NCBI RefSeq assembly: GCF_044542075.1
Contig: NZ_JBITTU010000009.1
Span: 1 to 64,000 of the forward strand
Direction of reading: 5' to 3'
DNA from: Leeuwenhoekiella sp044542075
GTDB lineage: Bacteria > Bacteroidota > Bacteroidia > Flavobacteriales > Flavobacteriaceae
DNA length: 64,000 bases
The notes beneath the pieces were generated by a model. That model worked only from the letters and a program-made list of their open reading frames with translations. It was not told where the DNA came from and ran no database searches. How positions within the stretch are numbered: the stretch's first letter is position 1; each line of letters starts with the position of its first letter. This document shows, piece after piece, positions 42,401 to 49,445 of this stretch. Made by a program: the position numbers and the translations under genes.

Positions 42401-42773
42401 GGCCCTTATCTGTTACTTCAAGATAGGGTAATAACTCTTTCTTTAAGGATTCTGAATATCGAAACGGAAAATCTTCAACAGATTCTTCGACAAAAAAATC
42501 AAATGGATTTATCGTTTTTAAATCAGCTAAAATTTCTACTTCTATAGATAACTCATCTGTTTTCTCAGGAAAAACTACACGTGCCAGATAATTCCCAAAT
42601 GGATCCTGCTGCCAGTTAAAGAAATGATTTTCAGGCTTTATTTTTAAAGAATACGCTTCAATAGGAGTTCTGCTGTGTGGGGCAGGTCGTAATCTAAATA
42701 TGTGCGGCGATAATGCTATGCGCTTGTCATATTTATATTTGGTTTTATGAGAAATAACGACTTTTAACGCCAT
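39420..42773 (-). CDS. Transglutaminase-like domain fused to DUF2126
   Basis: A 1117-residue protein. Residues 1-90 are the transglutaminase N-terminal beta domain. The catalytic core has C180 (LGSCRDFAW), H229 (DLHAWAEVY) and D245 (GLDATSG). From about 310 to 1095 follows the large DUF2126 domain (LTMGGEPTFVSIDDMESEQWN, EGYEPPRDIRLEVLKVTPDPGVIEVNVHP split over positions 655-685, GKHTGTGGGNHVTLGG), which has the look of an amidoligase/glutamine-synthetase-like fold. It opens the minus-strand operon, 18 bases before the ATP-grasp/alpha-E gene. No signal peptide is seen, so action is cytoplasmic. Confidence 0.9.
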   Translation of the reverse strand: MALKVVISHKTKYKYDKRIALSPHIFRLRPAPHSRTPIEAYSLKIKPENHFFNWQQDPFGNYLARVVFPEKTDELSIEVEILADLKTINPFDFFVEESVEDFPFRYSESLKKELLPYLEVTDKGPLLAEFLKTIDTSKQLTIYFLIGINRHINEYLNYTVRMEPGVQTCEETLEKKLGSCRDFAWLLVQSLRHLGMAARFVSGYLVQLKSDEKSLDGPSGPEEDFTDLHAWAEVYVPGAGWIGLDATSGLLASEGHIPLACTPSFESAAPVVGFSDPAETEFEFDNSVTRIFESPRVTKPYTESQWKAIYNLGFEVENELQENDVRLTMGGEPTFVSIDDMESEQWNTAADGPEKRKLSEDLSNRLLQKFAPGGMFHHAQGKWYPGEPIPRWAIGMHWRKDGLPIWKEERLMASFTKEYDLPEGISKTFLQGLALNLGVRLEYIIPAYEDVFYFMWEEGKLPVDVDPFKGDDTATSVRNRLNKILEQGLDKKIGHVMPLANIRGKWVTNAWEFRQKKLFLIPGNSPVGYRLPLNSLIQDPEIASQDISEPDLFDKRKPFDKYGEALEQRLASAEAKKGKKIDYNADKKEKNPFARTAICAEVREKRLYLFLPPLDDAETFLDLIASIEATAKKLNIPVLIEGYEPPRDIRLEVLKVTPDPGVIEVNVHPSKTWGELTNTTLTLYEEAKKSRLGTEKFMLDGKHTGTGGGNHVTLGGTTPSDSPLLRRPDMLRSLLTFWQHHPGLSYLFSGGFIGSTSQAPRIDEGRAENLYELEIAFSQIPEGEEVPFWLTDRLFRHLLTDITGNTHRAEFCIDKLYSPDSSSGRLGILELRAFDMPPHPQMSLMQMLLVRTLVSWFWKEPYKHKLVRWGTQLHDKFLMEHYVKEDIKDIVTQLNAAGYPFELDWFDPFFEFRFPLYGLVEIKDMQVELRAAIEPWNVLGEEMTGGGTARYVDSSLERVQIKISNFNDERYVVTCNGVKVQLSSTEVKGEYVAGVRYKAWDPWSALHPTIGVDTPLVFDVVDLWNKRSIGGCTYFVSHPGGRSYETYPINSLEAESRRINRFWEMGHTQGTIDPSETEPNSGAVKRSLKSTQSEKTFNFKELPVNPEFPHLLDLRKK

Positions 42774-43025
42774 AAACAGCTATTTTAATAAATTATAAGT
42801 ACCCTATCTGAATAAACAAATCAGTAATAAATATAACACACCCTTGAGTTAATTAAGCAGGATGCATAAAAAATATAAGTTGAAATCAAATTTTTAGCGA
42901 ATTGGTAAAAAACGACTAACAGACTTTATAATAAACAATTTTATAAGCTGAAATCCTATAAAAATGTTTCATTTATGTGTCTTATACTAATTAAAGATGT
43001 TCTCCATAAATTGAAGTCGTTAATT

Positions 43026-44042
43026 CTATTTTTTTAAGAAATCAATAAATTTCACGTGCATTTCGGGTGTGTAATCGTAGTGCGTTACTATACGCAACTT
43101 TCCTTTTCCTAAGGCACTTATATAAATATCTGCAGCTTTTAGTTTTTCAATAAACTGTAATTCGTCAACTTCTGCTTTTAAATTGAAAATCAAAATATTT
43201 GTTTCTACCGATTCTACGTGAGCCACATCATGATGATGCATAAGTGCTACAGAAAGCTCCTGAGCCTTTTTATGATCCTCATCCATTCTCTGCCAATTAT
43301 GCTCTAAAGCATAAAGGCCAGCCGCCGCTGCAAAACCTACCTGACGCATACCACCTCCTAATACTTTACGCACGCGCATCGCCTTGTCCATATATTTTTG
43401 TTTACCTACAAGAACAGATCCCATAGGTGCTCCCAGACCTTTTGATAAACAAACTGAAATAGTATCAAATGCTGCTCCATAATCTTTAGGAGACTCATCG
43501 GTTACGACTAGAGCATTCCATAAACGGGCTCCATCAAGATGCAGGCCTAGACCATGGTCATCGCACACTTTGCGTATTTTTAGTATTTCTCTAAAATCAT
43601 AGCAGGCGCCACCCCCTTTATTTGTAGTATTCTCGAGGCATACCAGTGAAGTTAGTGGACTGTGGTAAAAATCTGGCGGATTTATACTTTCTTCAACCTG
43701 ATCTGCAGTGATCATCCCCCTATGGCCATCTAATAATCTACACGATACACCACTGTTAAAAGATACACCACCACCTTCATAATTGTAAACGTGTGCGTAT
43801 TTATCTGCAATAAGCTGTTCTCCCGGTTGGGTATGTATTTTTATGGCTGCCTGATTTGTCATACTTCCGGTAGGGAAATACAGCGCACTATCCATCCCAA
43901 AAAGCTCTGCTACATGAGCTTCAAGTTTATTTACACTAGGGTCTTCTTTATACACATCATCACCTACCTCTGCTCGCATCATAGCTTCTAGCATACCTTG
44001 CGAAGGTTTAGTTAAAGTGTCGCTACGCAAATCTATTTTCAT
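43026..44042 (-). CDS. Low-specificity threonine aldolase-like PLP enzyme
   Basis: A 338-residue fold type I PLP enzyme. DLRSDTLTKPSQGM opens the protein, the PLP-stacking region is YFPTGSMTNQAAI, HLDGARLWNA holds the cofactor aspartate (D170) and SVCLSKGLGAPMGSVLVG the Schiff-base lysine K201. It splits threonine or allo-threonine into glycine and acetaldehyde in characterised members; GntG-type relatives act on other beta-hydroxy amino acids. It lies 29 bases after the polyketide cluster SDR gene on the same strand, so it may be co-transcribed, though a link to that pathway is not evident. Confidence 0.9.
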   Translation of the reverse strand: MKIDLRSDTLTKPSQGMLEAMMRAEVGDDVYKEDPSVNKLEAHVAELFGMDSALYFPTGSMTNQAAIKIHTQPGEQLIADKYAHVYNYEGGGVSFNSGVSCRLLDGHRGMITADQVEESINPPDFYHSPLTSLVCLENTTNKGGGACYDFREILKIRKVCDDHGLGLHLDGARLWNALVVTDESPKDYGAAFDTISVCLSKGLGAPMGSVLVGKQKYMDKAMRVRKVLGGGMRQVGFAAAAGLYALEHNWQRMDEDHKKAQELSVALMHHHDVAHVESVETNILIFNLKAEVDELQFIEKLKAADIYISALGKGKLRIVTHYDYTPEMHVKFIDFLKK

Positions 44043-44071
44043 TGTATTCTAATTTAGGTTGTCTAATCTGG

Positions 44072-44878
44072 TTATCTAAGATGCTCACCACCATCTACAG
44101 GAATAATGGCTCCGTTAATCCAGTTTGCTTCGGGTCTAGTTAGTAAGTAAACTACATTAGCCACATCTTCAGGGGTTGTTAATCGCTTTTGAGGATTGCG
44201 GGCAAGCGCTTGTTCTATTAAAATTTCACTTCCGGGAATTAATTGTAAACTTTCGGTGTTTGTAACACCTGCCTGTATGCAATTTGCGGTGATTTGTAAG
44301 GGTGCAAATTCATAAGCCAGACTGCGCACAATAGCCTCTAAAGCCGCTTTAGCCATAGAGACTGCGGCGTAATTAGGTAGCGGTTTTGTACTTCCCTCAC
44401 TGGTAAATGTAAGTATTGATGCATTTTTTTCAAAGAGGTTTGCTTTCGCGAAAGCATTTGCCCAGTCGTATAAGCTCACCGCCATTGCCTCTGCGGTGAG
44501 CATAAAATCGTTACCAGTAAGAGTCGCTGCGGAAGAATCTGAACTATAAATAGGTTTCAAATTACCTTTTGCAATACTATGTAATAAGAGCTTAAGCGTC
44601 GCTTGCTTTTCAGTAAAAAAAGTAATGAGTTCTGCTCTGGTTTGTTCGTGAAGAGCATCTTTATTAAAACTTATGATTTGAACGCCAGTTTCGCGAAGAA
44701 TATCGCATTCAGCCTCGAATGCTACTAACTTACTACGGCGGGTTCTGTGTACAATACAAATATTAAGGCCGTGCTGTGCTAGTTTTTTTGCCGATGCAAA
44801 ACCTAAACCACTACTTCCGCCTAATATAAGAGCCCAGGAATTAGATCCCGGAGCTGCATTAAATTCAAAATTTACCAT
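44072..44878 (-). CDS. SDR of the FabI/FabL-like enoyl reductase type (YX6K)
   Basis: A 268-residue SDR-fold protein. The cofactor loop is GGSSGLGFASA (residues 20-30). The catalytic segment NYAAVSMAKAALEA has Y170 and K177 separated by six residues, the YX6K spacing of FabI/FabL enoyl-ACP reductases rather than YX3K of ketoreductases. INGAIIPVDGGEHLR closes the fold. It is the last gene of a four-gene overlapping cluster, its start overlapping the type III PKS stop by seven bases, so it most likely reduces a double bond in the starter or product of the polyketide. Confidence 0.85.
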   Translation of the reverse strand: MVNFEFNAAPGSNSWALILGGSSGLGFASAKKLAQHGLNICIVHRTRRSKLVAFEAECDILRETGVQIISFNKDALHEQTRAELITFFTEKQATLKLLLHSIAKGNLKPIYSSDSSAATLTGNDFMLTAEAMAVSLYDWANAFAKANLFEKNASILTFTSEGSTKPLPNYAAVSMAKAALEAIVRSLAYEFAPLQITANCIQAGVTNTESLQLIPGSEILIEQALARNPQKRLTTPEDVANVVYLLTRPEANWINGAIIPVDGGEHLR

Positions 44879-45939
44879 TCTAATAAGATACGTTGTGCAG
44901 AAAATCCCGGACCAAAACTAAGCATTAAGCCGTAATCACCTTTAGGAATTTTTCTAGTTAAAAAGCGCTCTAAAACATACAACACTGTTACGCTACTCAT
45001 ATTGCCATACAAACGTAAAACTTCTTTAGTATCATCAATATTTTTACCCATCTCGCCAAATAATCCTTCTACTGTCTGAACTATTTTTTTTCCACCGGGG
45101 TGGAATATCAAATGATTAATCTGCTCAATCGTAAGATTATTAGATTCTAAAAACGGATTTATAATTGCCGGGAAATGACTTGCAATAGTTTCAGGAACGC
45201 TCTGATCTAAAATCATTTTAAGCCCGGTATTAGTAAGTTTAAAACCCATCATATGTTCTGCTTCATAAAAATGATACATCCCGGTCGCTTTAATTTTAGG
45301 CCCCTCATCTTCCTCTCTTGAAGATAGCAAAACACAAGCGCCACCATCACCAAATATTGCCGCGCTCACTACATTTGCCATAGAATAATCATCAAGCTGA
45401 AAGGTAGCCGTGGGACTCTCTACCGCAATTACTGCAGCGCGTTTTCCCGGATTCGCTTTTAAAAAATCATTAGCATATAAGATACCAGAAATACCTGCTG
45501 CGCACCCCATTTCGGTAACTGGCAGCCTGGTAATATCTTGACGCAGGTTAAGCTTATTAATTAAATATGCATCTAGCGATGGTATCATTATCCCAGTGCA
45601 ACTCACCGTTATAATAAAGTCGAGACTTTGAGCATCCCAACCTGTTTTTTCTAAAGCTTCGGTAAGTGCAGTTTCCCCAAGTTTAATAACTTCCCGAACA
45701 TAAATATCGTTTTTTTCCTCAAAAGACGAGGCTGTAAATACTTCTTCAGGGGCCATAATACTGTAGCGTTTGTCTACTGCAGCATTACTAAAAATCTTTT
45801 TTACCTTACGCCGAAAACGCTCTTCCTGCCCTTCTAACCAAATGTCTAAAAGCGGCATGATATCTTGGGTTTCCCTATGATACTGCGGGATCGCTTTTCC
45901 TACAGCGGCTATTTTCACTTCTGTTTTTCTAAAATCCAT
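44872..45939 (-). CDS. Type III polyketide synthase
   Basis: A 355-residue thiolase-fold ketosynthase of the chalcone synthase family. The catalytic triad is complete: C146 (VTEMGCAAGI), H280 (LIFHPGGKK) and N313 (YGNMSSVTVLY). The enzyme extends an acyl-CoA starter with malonyl-CoA units and cyclises the chain; bacterial members make alkylresorcinols, alkylpyrones or tetrahydroxynaphthalene. The starter and chain length cannot be read from sequence. It overlaps the methyltransferase gene by 25 bases and the SDR gene by seven, a tight biosynthetic operon also found in other Flavobacteriaceae. Confidence 0.93.
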   Translation of the reverse strand: MDFRKTEVKIAAVGKAIPQYHRETQDIMPLLDIWLEGQEERFRRKVKKIFSNAAVDKRYSIMAPEEVFTASSFEEKNDIYVREVIKLGETALTEALEKTGWDAQSLDFIITVSCTGIMIPSLDAYLINKLNLRQDITRLPVTEMGCAAGISGILYANDFLKANPGKRAAVIAVESPTATFQLDDYSMANVVSAAIFGDGGACVLLSSREEDEGPKIKATGMYHFYEAEHMMGFKLTNTGLKMILDQSVPETIASHFPAIINPFLESNNLTIEQINHLIFHPGGKKIVQTVEGLFGEMGKNIDDTKEVLRLYGNMSSVTVLYVLERFLTRKIPKGDYGLMLSFGPGFSAQRILLEW

Positions 45940-46616
45940 AAATATCTAAAAGCCCAGCGCCATTTTAAATGAAATGAACTCACGGGAAGCTTATTTGTAA
46001 ACATTAATAATTCATTCTTTTTAAATGCGCGCTTAATAGAGATTAAGCCATCGTGTCGTGCTATATGTGTTTTCATAAATACACCGCTAAAGCCTTTAAA
46101 TAAAAAATGAGCAATCTTACTACGCTGCAAATCATTAATGACCACACCTAATTTTGAAAGCGCTAAAAACTGCTGCATAAACACAAGTATCTCTTTATTT
46201 GTAAAGTGATGCATCGTTAAAACCGACACAACAATATCGCATTGAAAAGATGCATGGTCAAGTGTTAATATATTCTGCTTTTTAAAGTGAATTTCAGGAT
46301 AATCTTTAGATTTCTCTTTAGCGAGTTTAATACTTTTCTCATTTAAATCTAGACCCAGTAGTTCTACATTTATATTGTGTTTACGGGTATAGCTTGCTAT
46401 TGTACGTAACATCTCCCCATCACCACAACCCAAATCAACAATTTTATAAGAGTCTTGCGGAAATTTTCTAAAAAAATAATTAAGCCCATCAATCGTAATT
46501 TGTTGACCGCCTAACCATTTATTAACCAATGTAACATCTTTTAAGGCAGCCTTAAGCGTCACCTCGTCTAGTGACGGGTCATCCATTAATTCTGGAGTAA
46601 GTATTCTACTTTTCAA
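45915..46616 (-). CDS. SAM-dependent methyltransferase of the PKS cluster
   Basis: A 233-residue class I methyltransferase. SAM-binding motif I is VDLGCGDGEMLR (about 75-86), the acidic loop is LLGLDLNEKS, and FQCDIVVSVLTMHHF is motif II/III. The start is TTG at 46616, overlapping the flavoprotein stop in TTGA; an internal ATG at 46586 would remove ten residues. It likely methylates the polyketide ring oxygen or carbon, as in quinone-type pathways. The 25-base overlap with the PKS gene indicates translational coupling. Confidence 0.88.
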   Translation of the reverse strand: MKSRILTPELMDDPSLDEVTLKAALKDVTLVNKWLGGQQITIDGLNYFFRKFPQDSYKIVDLGCGDGEMLRTIASYTRKHNINVELLGLDLNEKSIKLAKEKSKDYPEIHFKKQNILTLDHASFQCDIVVSVLTMHHFTNKEILVFMQQFLALSKLGVVINDLQRSKIAHFLFKGFSGVFMKTHIARHDGLISIKRAFKKNELLMFTNKLPVSSFHLKWRWAFRYLWILEKQK

Positions 46617-47737
46617 AGGCTTGCCGGTTTACCATGAGTTGATTTTATTATTTGTTTCATTAAAAATGGAAATTTACGCATCGCCTGTAGACCATAGTGT
46701 ATAGCGGTCTCATTTTGCAATAAACCCTGTAAAATTCTACCAGTTTTTAATCTGGAATTGAATTCCTTGTTCCACCGTGTAGTGTACGTATGCTCTAGTT
46801 GAGATCTGCTCCAATCTGATGTTACAAATTCTTGAATACATGTGGCTAAAATTTGTGCTCCGGTTATTGCCATTGCCATACCGTTGCCACAAAGCGGATG
46901 AATAAGTCCTGCACTATCACCGCACATAAGCACGTGGTCTTCTACCGTATTTTTAGATTGAAAAGAAATCTGACTAATGCTCAAAGGTTTATCAAATACA
47001 GGCGCTGCACTCGCAAAAAAGGATTTTAATCTGGGATTTTGCTCGAGAACATTTTTTTGAAAACCTTCAAGATTTCCTGATGCTTTAAATGCATCTAAAT
47101 GTGTTAGGTAACACACATTCACCTTGTTATTTTCAACCTTGGAAATTCCGCAGTATCCGCCCTTAAAATTATGCAGACTTACGGTGTTCTCTGTAACCGG
47201 AGCTAGATAATGGGCTTTGACTCCCAACCAGGGTGTTTTGGTTTTTATAAAATTCCGCGAAAGCGAAATATCTAGATTTGAACGTTTCCCGAATGCCCCA
47301 GTAACAAAATCTGCATTATAAACAGCTCCCGAAAGCACCTGTAATTCAAAAGAATCTTCCTTAAAAATAATCGATTCTACTTGTGCACGAACGAGCTTTG
47401 CACCTGCCTTTTTAACTTCTGCAGCGAGATTAAAATCTAAAGTATACCTGCTTATTCCGAAACCACCCAACGGAAGCTGAGTTTGAATGGGTTGCCCGTT
47501 AGTTGTCGTAAATTCGAAATTTGATATTGCAACAGCTCCCCATTTAAAAGGATCTATACCTAAAGACTGCCAATAAGGTAAAATCTCATTAGAAATATAT
47601 TCACCGCAGACTTTATGCCTGGGATAACCCTCTTTTTCAAAAAGTTGAATATGGAAACCTGCTTTACAAAGGTGCAAAGCAGCTGTGAGACCCGTGAGTC
47701 CACCGCCAATGATGGCTATTTTAATCGGTTTTTTCAA
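46613..47737 (-). CDS. FAD-dependent oxidoreductase of the PKS cluster (geranylgeranyl-reductase/hydroxylase type)
   Basis: A 374-residue flavoprotein. The FAD dinucleotide-binding motif is IIGGGLTGLTAALHL (residues 9-23), followed by EKEGYPRHKVCGEYIS, and the second FAD motif CGDSAGLIHPLCGNGMAMA lies near 268-286. This is the group-A monooxygenase/geranylgeranyl reductase family, expected to hydroxylate or reduce the polyketide. The start codon is TTG at 47737. An upstream ATG at 47757 opens a seven-codon frame whose TGA overlaps that TTG. It is the first gene of the four-gene operon. Confidence 0.88.
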   Translation of the reverse strand: MKKPIKIAIIGGGLTGLTAALHLCKAGFHIQLFEKEGYPRHKVCGEYISNEILPYWQSLGIDPFKWGAVAISNFEFTTTNGQPIQTQLPLGGFGISRYTLDFNLAAEVKKAGAKLVRAQVESIIFKEDSFELQVLSGAVYNADFVTGAFGKRSNLDISLSRNFIKTKTPWLGVKAHYLAPVTENTVSLHNFKGGYCGISKVENNKVNVCYLTHLDAFKASGNLEGFQKNVLEQNPRLKSFFASAAPVFDKPLSISQISFQSKNTVEDHVLMCGDSAGLIHPLCGNGMAMAITGAQILATCIQEFVTSDWSRSQLEHTYTTRWNKEFNSRLKTGRILQGLLQNETAIHYGLQAMRKFPFLMKQIIKSTHGKPASL

Positions 47738-47740
47738 AGC

Positions 47741-47754
47741 AGTATCAAGATACT
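47741..47754. promoter_or_regulatory. Palindrome in the leader of the PKS operon
   Basis: AGTATC-AA-GATACT is a perfect 6+2+6 inverted repeat, three bases before the TTG start of the flavoprotein gene. It could be an operator or an RNA element near the start; nothing else supports either. Confidence 0.35.
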
Positions 47755-47770
47755 CATTCTAAGTCATAAA

Positions 47771-47809
47771 AAAACCTCATTGAGATGTAAAATCACAATG
47801 AGGTTTTTT
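47771..47809 (-). terminator. Terminator after the OmpA lipoprotein gene
   Basis: AAAACCTCATTG pairs with CAATGAGGTTTT around a 13-base loop, with A/T runs on both outer sides. On the minus strand it ends the gene that stops at 47845 and separates it from the PKS operon. Confidence 0.85.
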
Positions 47810-47844
47810 AATTTAACTCACATAAAGCGTAAGTTTTTATTTAT

Positions 47845-48549
47845 CTATTGTCCTTCGCCAGCTTCTTTTTTAGCTTCGTTCACCATTTCCTGGTTAGGTA
47901 CAATTGCTAAAGTTACGCGACGATTTTTAGAACGTCCTTCTGCTGTATTATTATCATACTTAGCTTGCTCCTCACCGTACCATTGTGTAGTAAATCTACC
48001 CGCACTTATACCTTGAGAAGTTAAATAATTAGTAACTGCCTGAGCTCTGTTTTTAGACAATGTCATATTGTAATCTGCAGCACCACTACTATCTGTGTGA
48101 CCTACTACGAGAACATTAGTTTGAGGATATTCTTTCATTACTTTAGAAAGACCATTTAAAGTTTGTTGAGAAGCAGCATTGATATCATACTTTGCAGTTG
48201 CAAAATAAACCCCACTATTTTCATCAAAATTTACGATGATCCCATCATCAACGCGCTCTACCTGAGCTCCAGGAATTTCTTCTTCGATACGTTTTGCCTG
48301 GTTATCCATACGTTTACCAAGTACGTTACCTGCAGCACCACCTACAACACCACCTATCACGGCACCTAATGCACCACCGTCACCTTTAGTACCTACGTTA
48401 TTACCTATAACAGCACCTATAATAGCTCCACCGGCAGCACCTATAACACTACCTTTTTGCTGATTATTTGCATTTTTAGTAGCCTCACAGCCAGTAAGCA
48501 TTGTAATAGCAATAGCTGAAACAGAAACATTTCTTAATATAGATTTCAT
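47845..48549 (-). CDS. OmpA family lipoprotein with glycine-zipper segment
   Basis: A 234-residue lipoprotein. The signal sequence ends ITMLTGC, with the lipidated cysteine at residue 21. Residues 33-78 are a glycine-zipper helix pair (GAAGGAIIGAVIGNNVGTKG and GAVIGGVVGGAAGNVLG). The C-terminal half is an OmpA-type peptidoglycan-binding domain (VGHTDSSGAADYNMTLSKNRA, then TAEGRSKNRRVTLAI). It should anchor the outer membrane to the cell wall. No beta-barrel is present, unlike OmpA itself. It has terminator-like hairpins on both sides and is probably a single-gene unit. Confidence 0.92.
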   Translation of the reverse strand: MKSILRNVSVSAIAITMLTGCEATKNANNQQKGSVIGAAGGAIIGAVIGNNVGTKGDGGALGAVIGGVVGGAAGNVLGKRMDNQAKRIEEEIPGAQVERVDDGIIVNFDENSGVYFATAKYDINAASQQTLNGLSKVMKEYPQTNVLVVGHTDSSGAADYNMTLSKNRAQAVTNYLTSQGISAGRFTTQWYGEEQAKYDNNTAEGRSKNRRVTLAIVPNQEMVNEAKKEAGEGQ

Positions 48550-48575
48550 AATTATTGTATTAAAAGTTAATATAA

Positions 48576-48625
48576 AAATAATGCTTTCAAAATAAGTTAA
48601 GACACTTAAAATGAAAGCATTATTT
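48576..48625 (-). terminator. Long inverted repeat between the lipocalin and OmpA genes
   Basis: AAATAATGCTTTCA (48576-48589) and TGAAAGCATTATTT (48612-48625) are perfect 14-base arms around 22 bases. On the minus strand a T-rich stretch follows, consistent with termination of the lipocalin gene. Confidence 0.65.
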
Positions 48626-48637
48626 GTAAAATTTTTA

Positions 48638-49123
48638 TTATTCAGAAATTTTAGAAAAATTCATCACAATAGTAAACGGTTTTCCATCTACTTGAACTGT
48701 CTGAGTAAATGTTAATTGATTTTCAGATAAATAGTTTATATTCAATCTAAAACCTGCATTGTTCATAGTAGACTTCATCTTAGAATCTGTAGGTTTTAAC
48801 AGGATATCATAAGATGTTGAACCTTCTTGTTGATCTGGAATACTCCAAACGAAGAATCGCTGACCATCAGAACATTTGCTTCCGTTTATCTCATAGTTCC
48901 CAAAGTTATTATTAGGAATAAATCTCCAGGTACTTCCTACGAAGCATTCTGAAGATGCGTCTCCAAATAGAGTAACATCATAAATACCGGTTGCATTATT
49001 ATAATTAATGTTATCAAGATTCCAATACCCTTTTAAAGTTTTTCTAGATTCTTTAACAACTTTACTAGTACCGCAAGATGCAAGAACTAAACAAACTAAA
49101 ACTAATGTGATTACTTTTTTCAT
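48638..49123 (-). CDS. Lipocalin family lipoprotein
   Basis: A 161-residue lipoprotein with lipidation cysteine at residue 17 (VLASC). The first motif LKGYWNLDNINYN (G-x-W near residue 32) is the lipocalin SCR1. Strands such as SECFVGSTWRFIPNNNFGNYEI and LTFTQTVQVDGKPFTIVMNF alternate hydrophobic residues in the way of an eight-stranded barrel. The family in Bacteroidota (lipocalin-like, DUF4488-type) has no assigned ligand. It probably sits on the periplasmic face of a membrane. It lies 20 bases from the start of the next minus-strand small gene's stop and may share transcription. Confidence 0.8.
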   Translation of the reverse strand: MKKVITLVLVCLVLASCGTSKVVKESRKTLKGYWNLDNINYNNATGIYDVTLFGDASSECFVGSTWRFIPNNNFGNYEINGSKCSDGQRFFVWSIPDQQEGSTSYDILLKPTDSKMKSTMNNAGFRLNINYLSENQLTFTQTVQVDGKPFTIVMNFSKISE

Positions 49124-49142
49124 AATTGAATAAGCGTTTATA

Positions 49143-49301
49143 TTATTTAAATAATCTTGATAAAAGACTAATTAAGAATAATACGATAAAAATGAAGAAT
49201 AAAATTTTGGCAATGCTTTCAGCACCAGATGCAATCCCACCAAATCCGAAGATTGCTGCGATTATTGCAATAACGATAAAGATAACTGTCCAACGTAACA
49301 T
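49143..49301 (-). CDS. DUF1328 (YtjA-like) small membrane protein
   Basis: A 52-residue frame from ATG at 49301, beginning MLRWTVIFIVIAIIAAIFGF. It has two hydrophobic helices (about 3-20 and 30-47) joined by GGIASGAESIAK, which is the exact layout of DUF1328, including the GxGGIA turn and the charged end LLSRLFK. The role of the family is unknown; it often appears among stress-induced genes. It lies 19 bases upstream of the lipocalin gene on the same strand and could be co-transcribed. Confidence 0.9.
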   Translation of the reverse strand: MLRWTVIFIVIAIIAAIFGFGGIASGAESIAKILFFIFIVLFLISLLSRLFK

Positions 49302-49445
49302 AATTTTTGATTTTTTGGTTAGTAATGGTTCAAAAGTAATGTTAGCTTAGATTGTAATTTTATTTATTAATAGTGTTTAACTAGCCGCTGTTAAAATGAG
49401 TTAACAAAATTAAACTTAGGATTATAATTCAATAAAAAATTAACA

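Noticed and set aside
39352..42547. Several open frames on the plus strand opposite the DUF2126 gene
   Set aside because: They follow codon structure of the minus-strand gene, have no recognisable domains and no promoter; shadows of the real gene.
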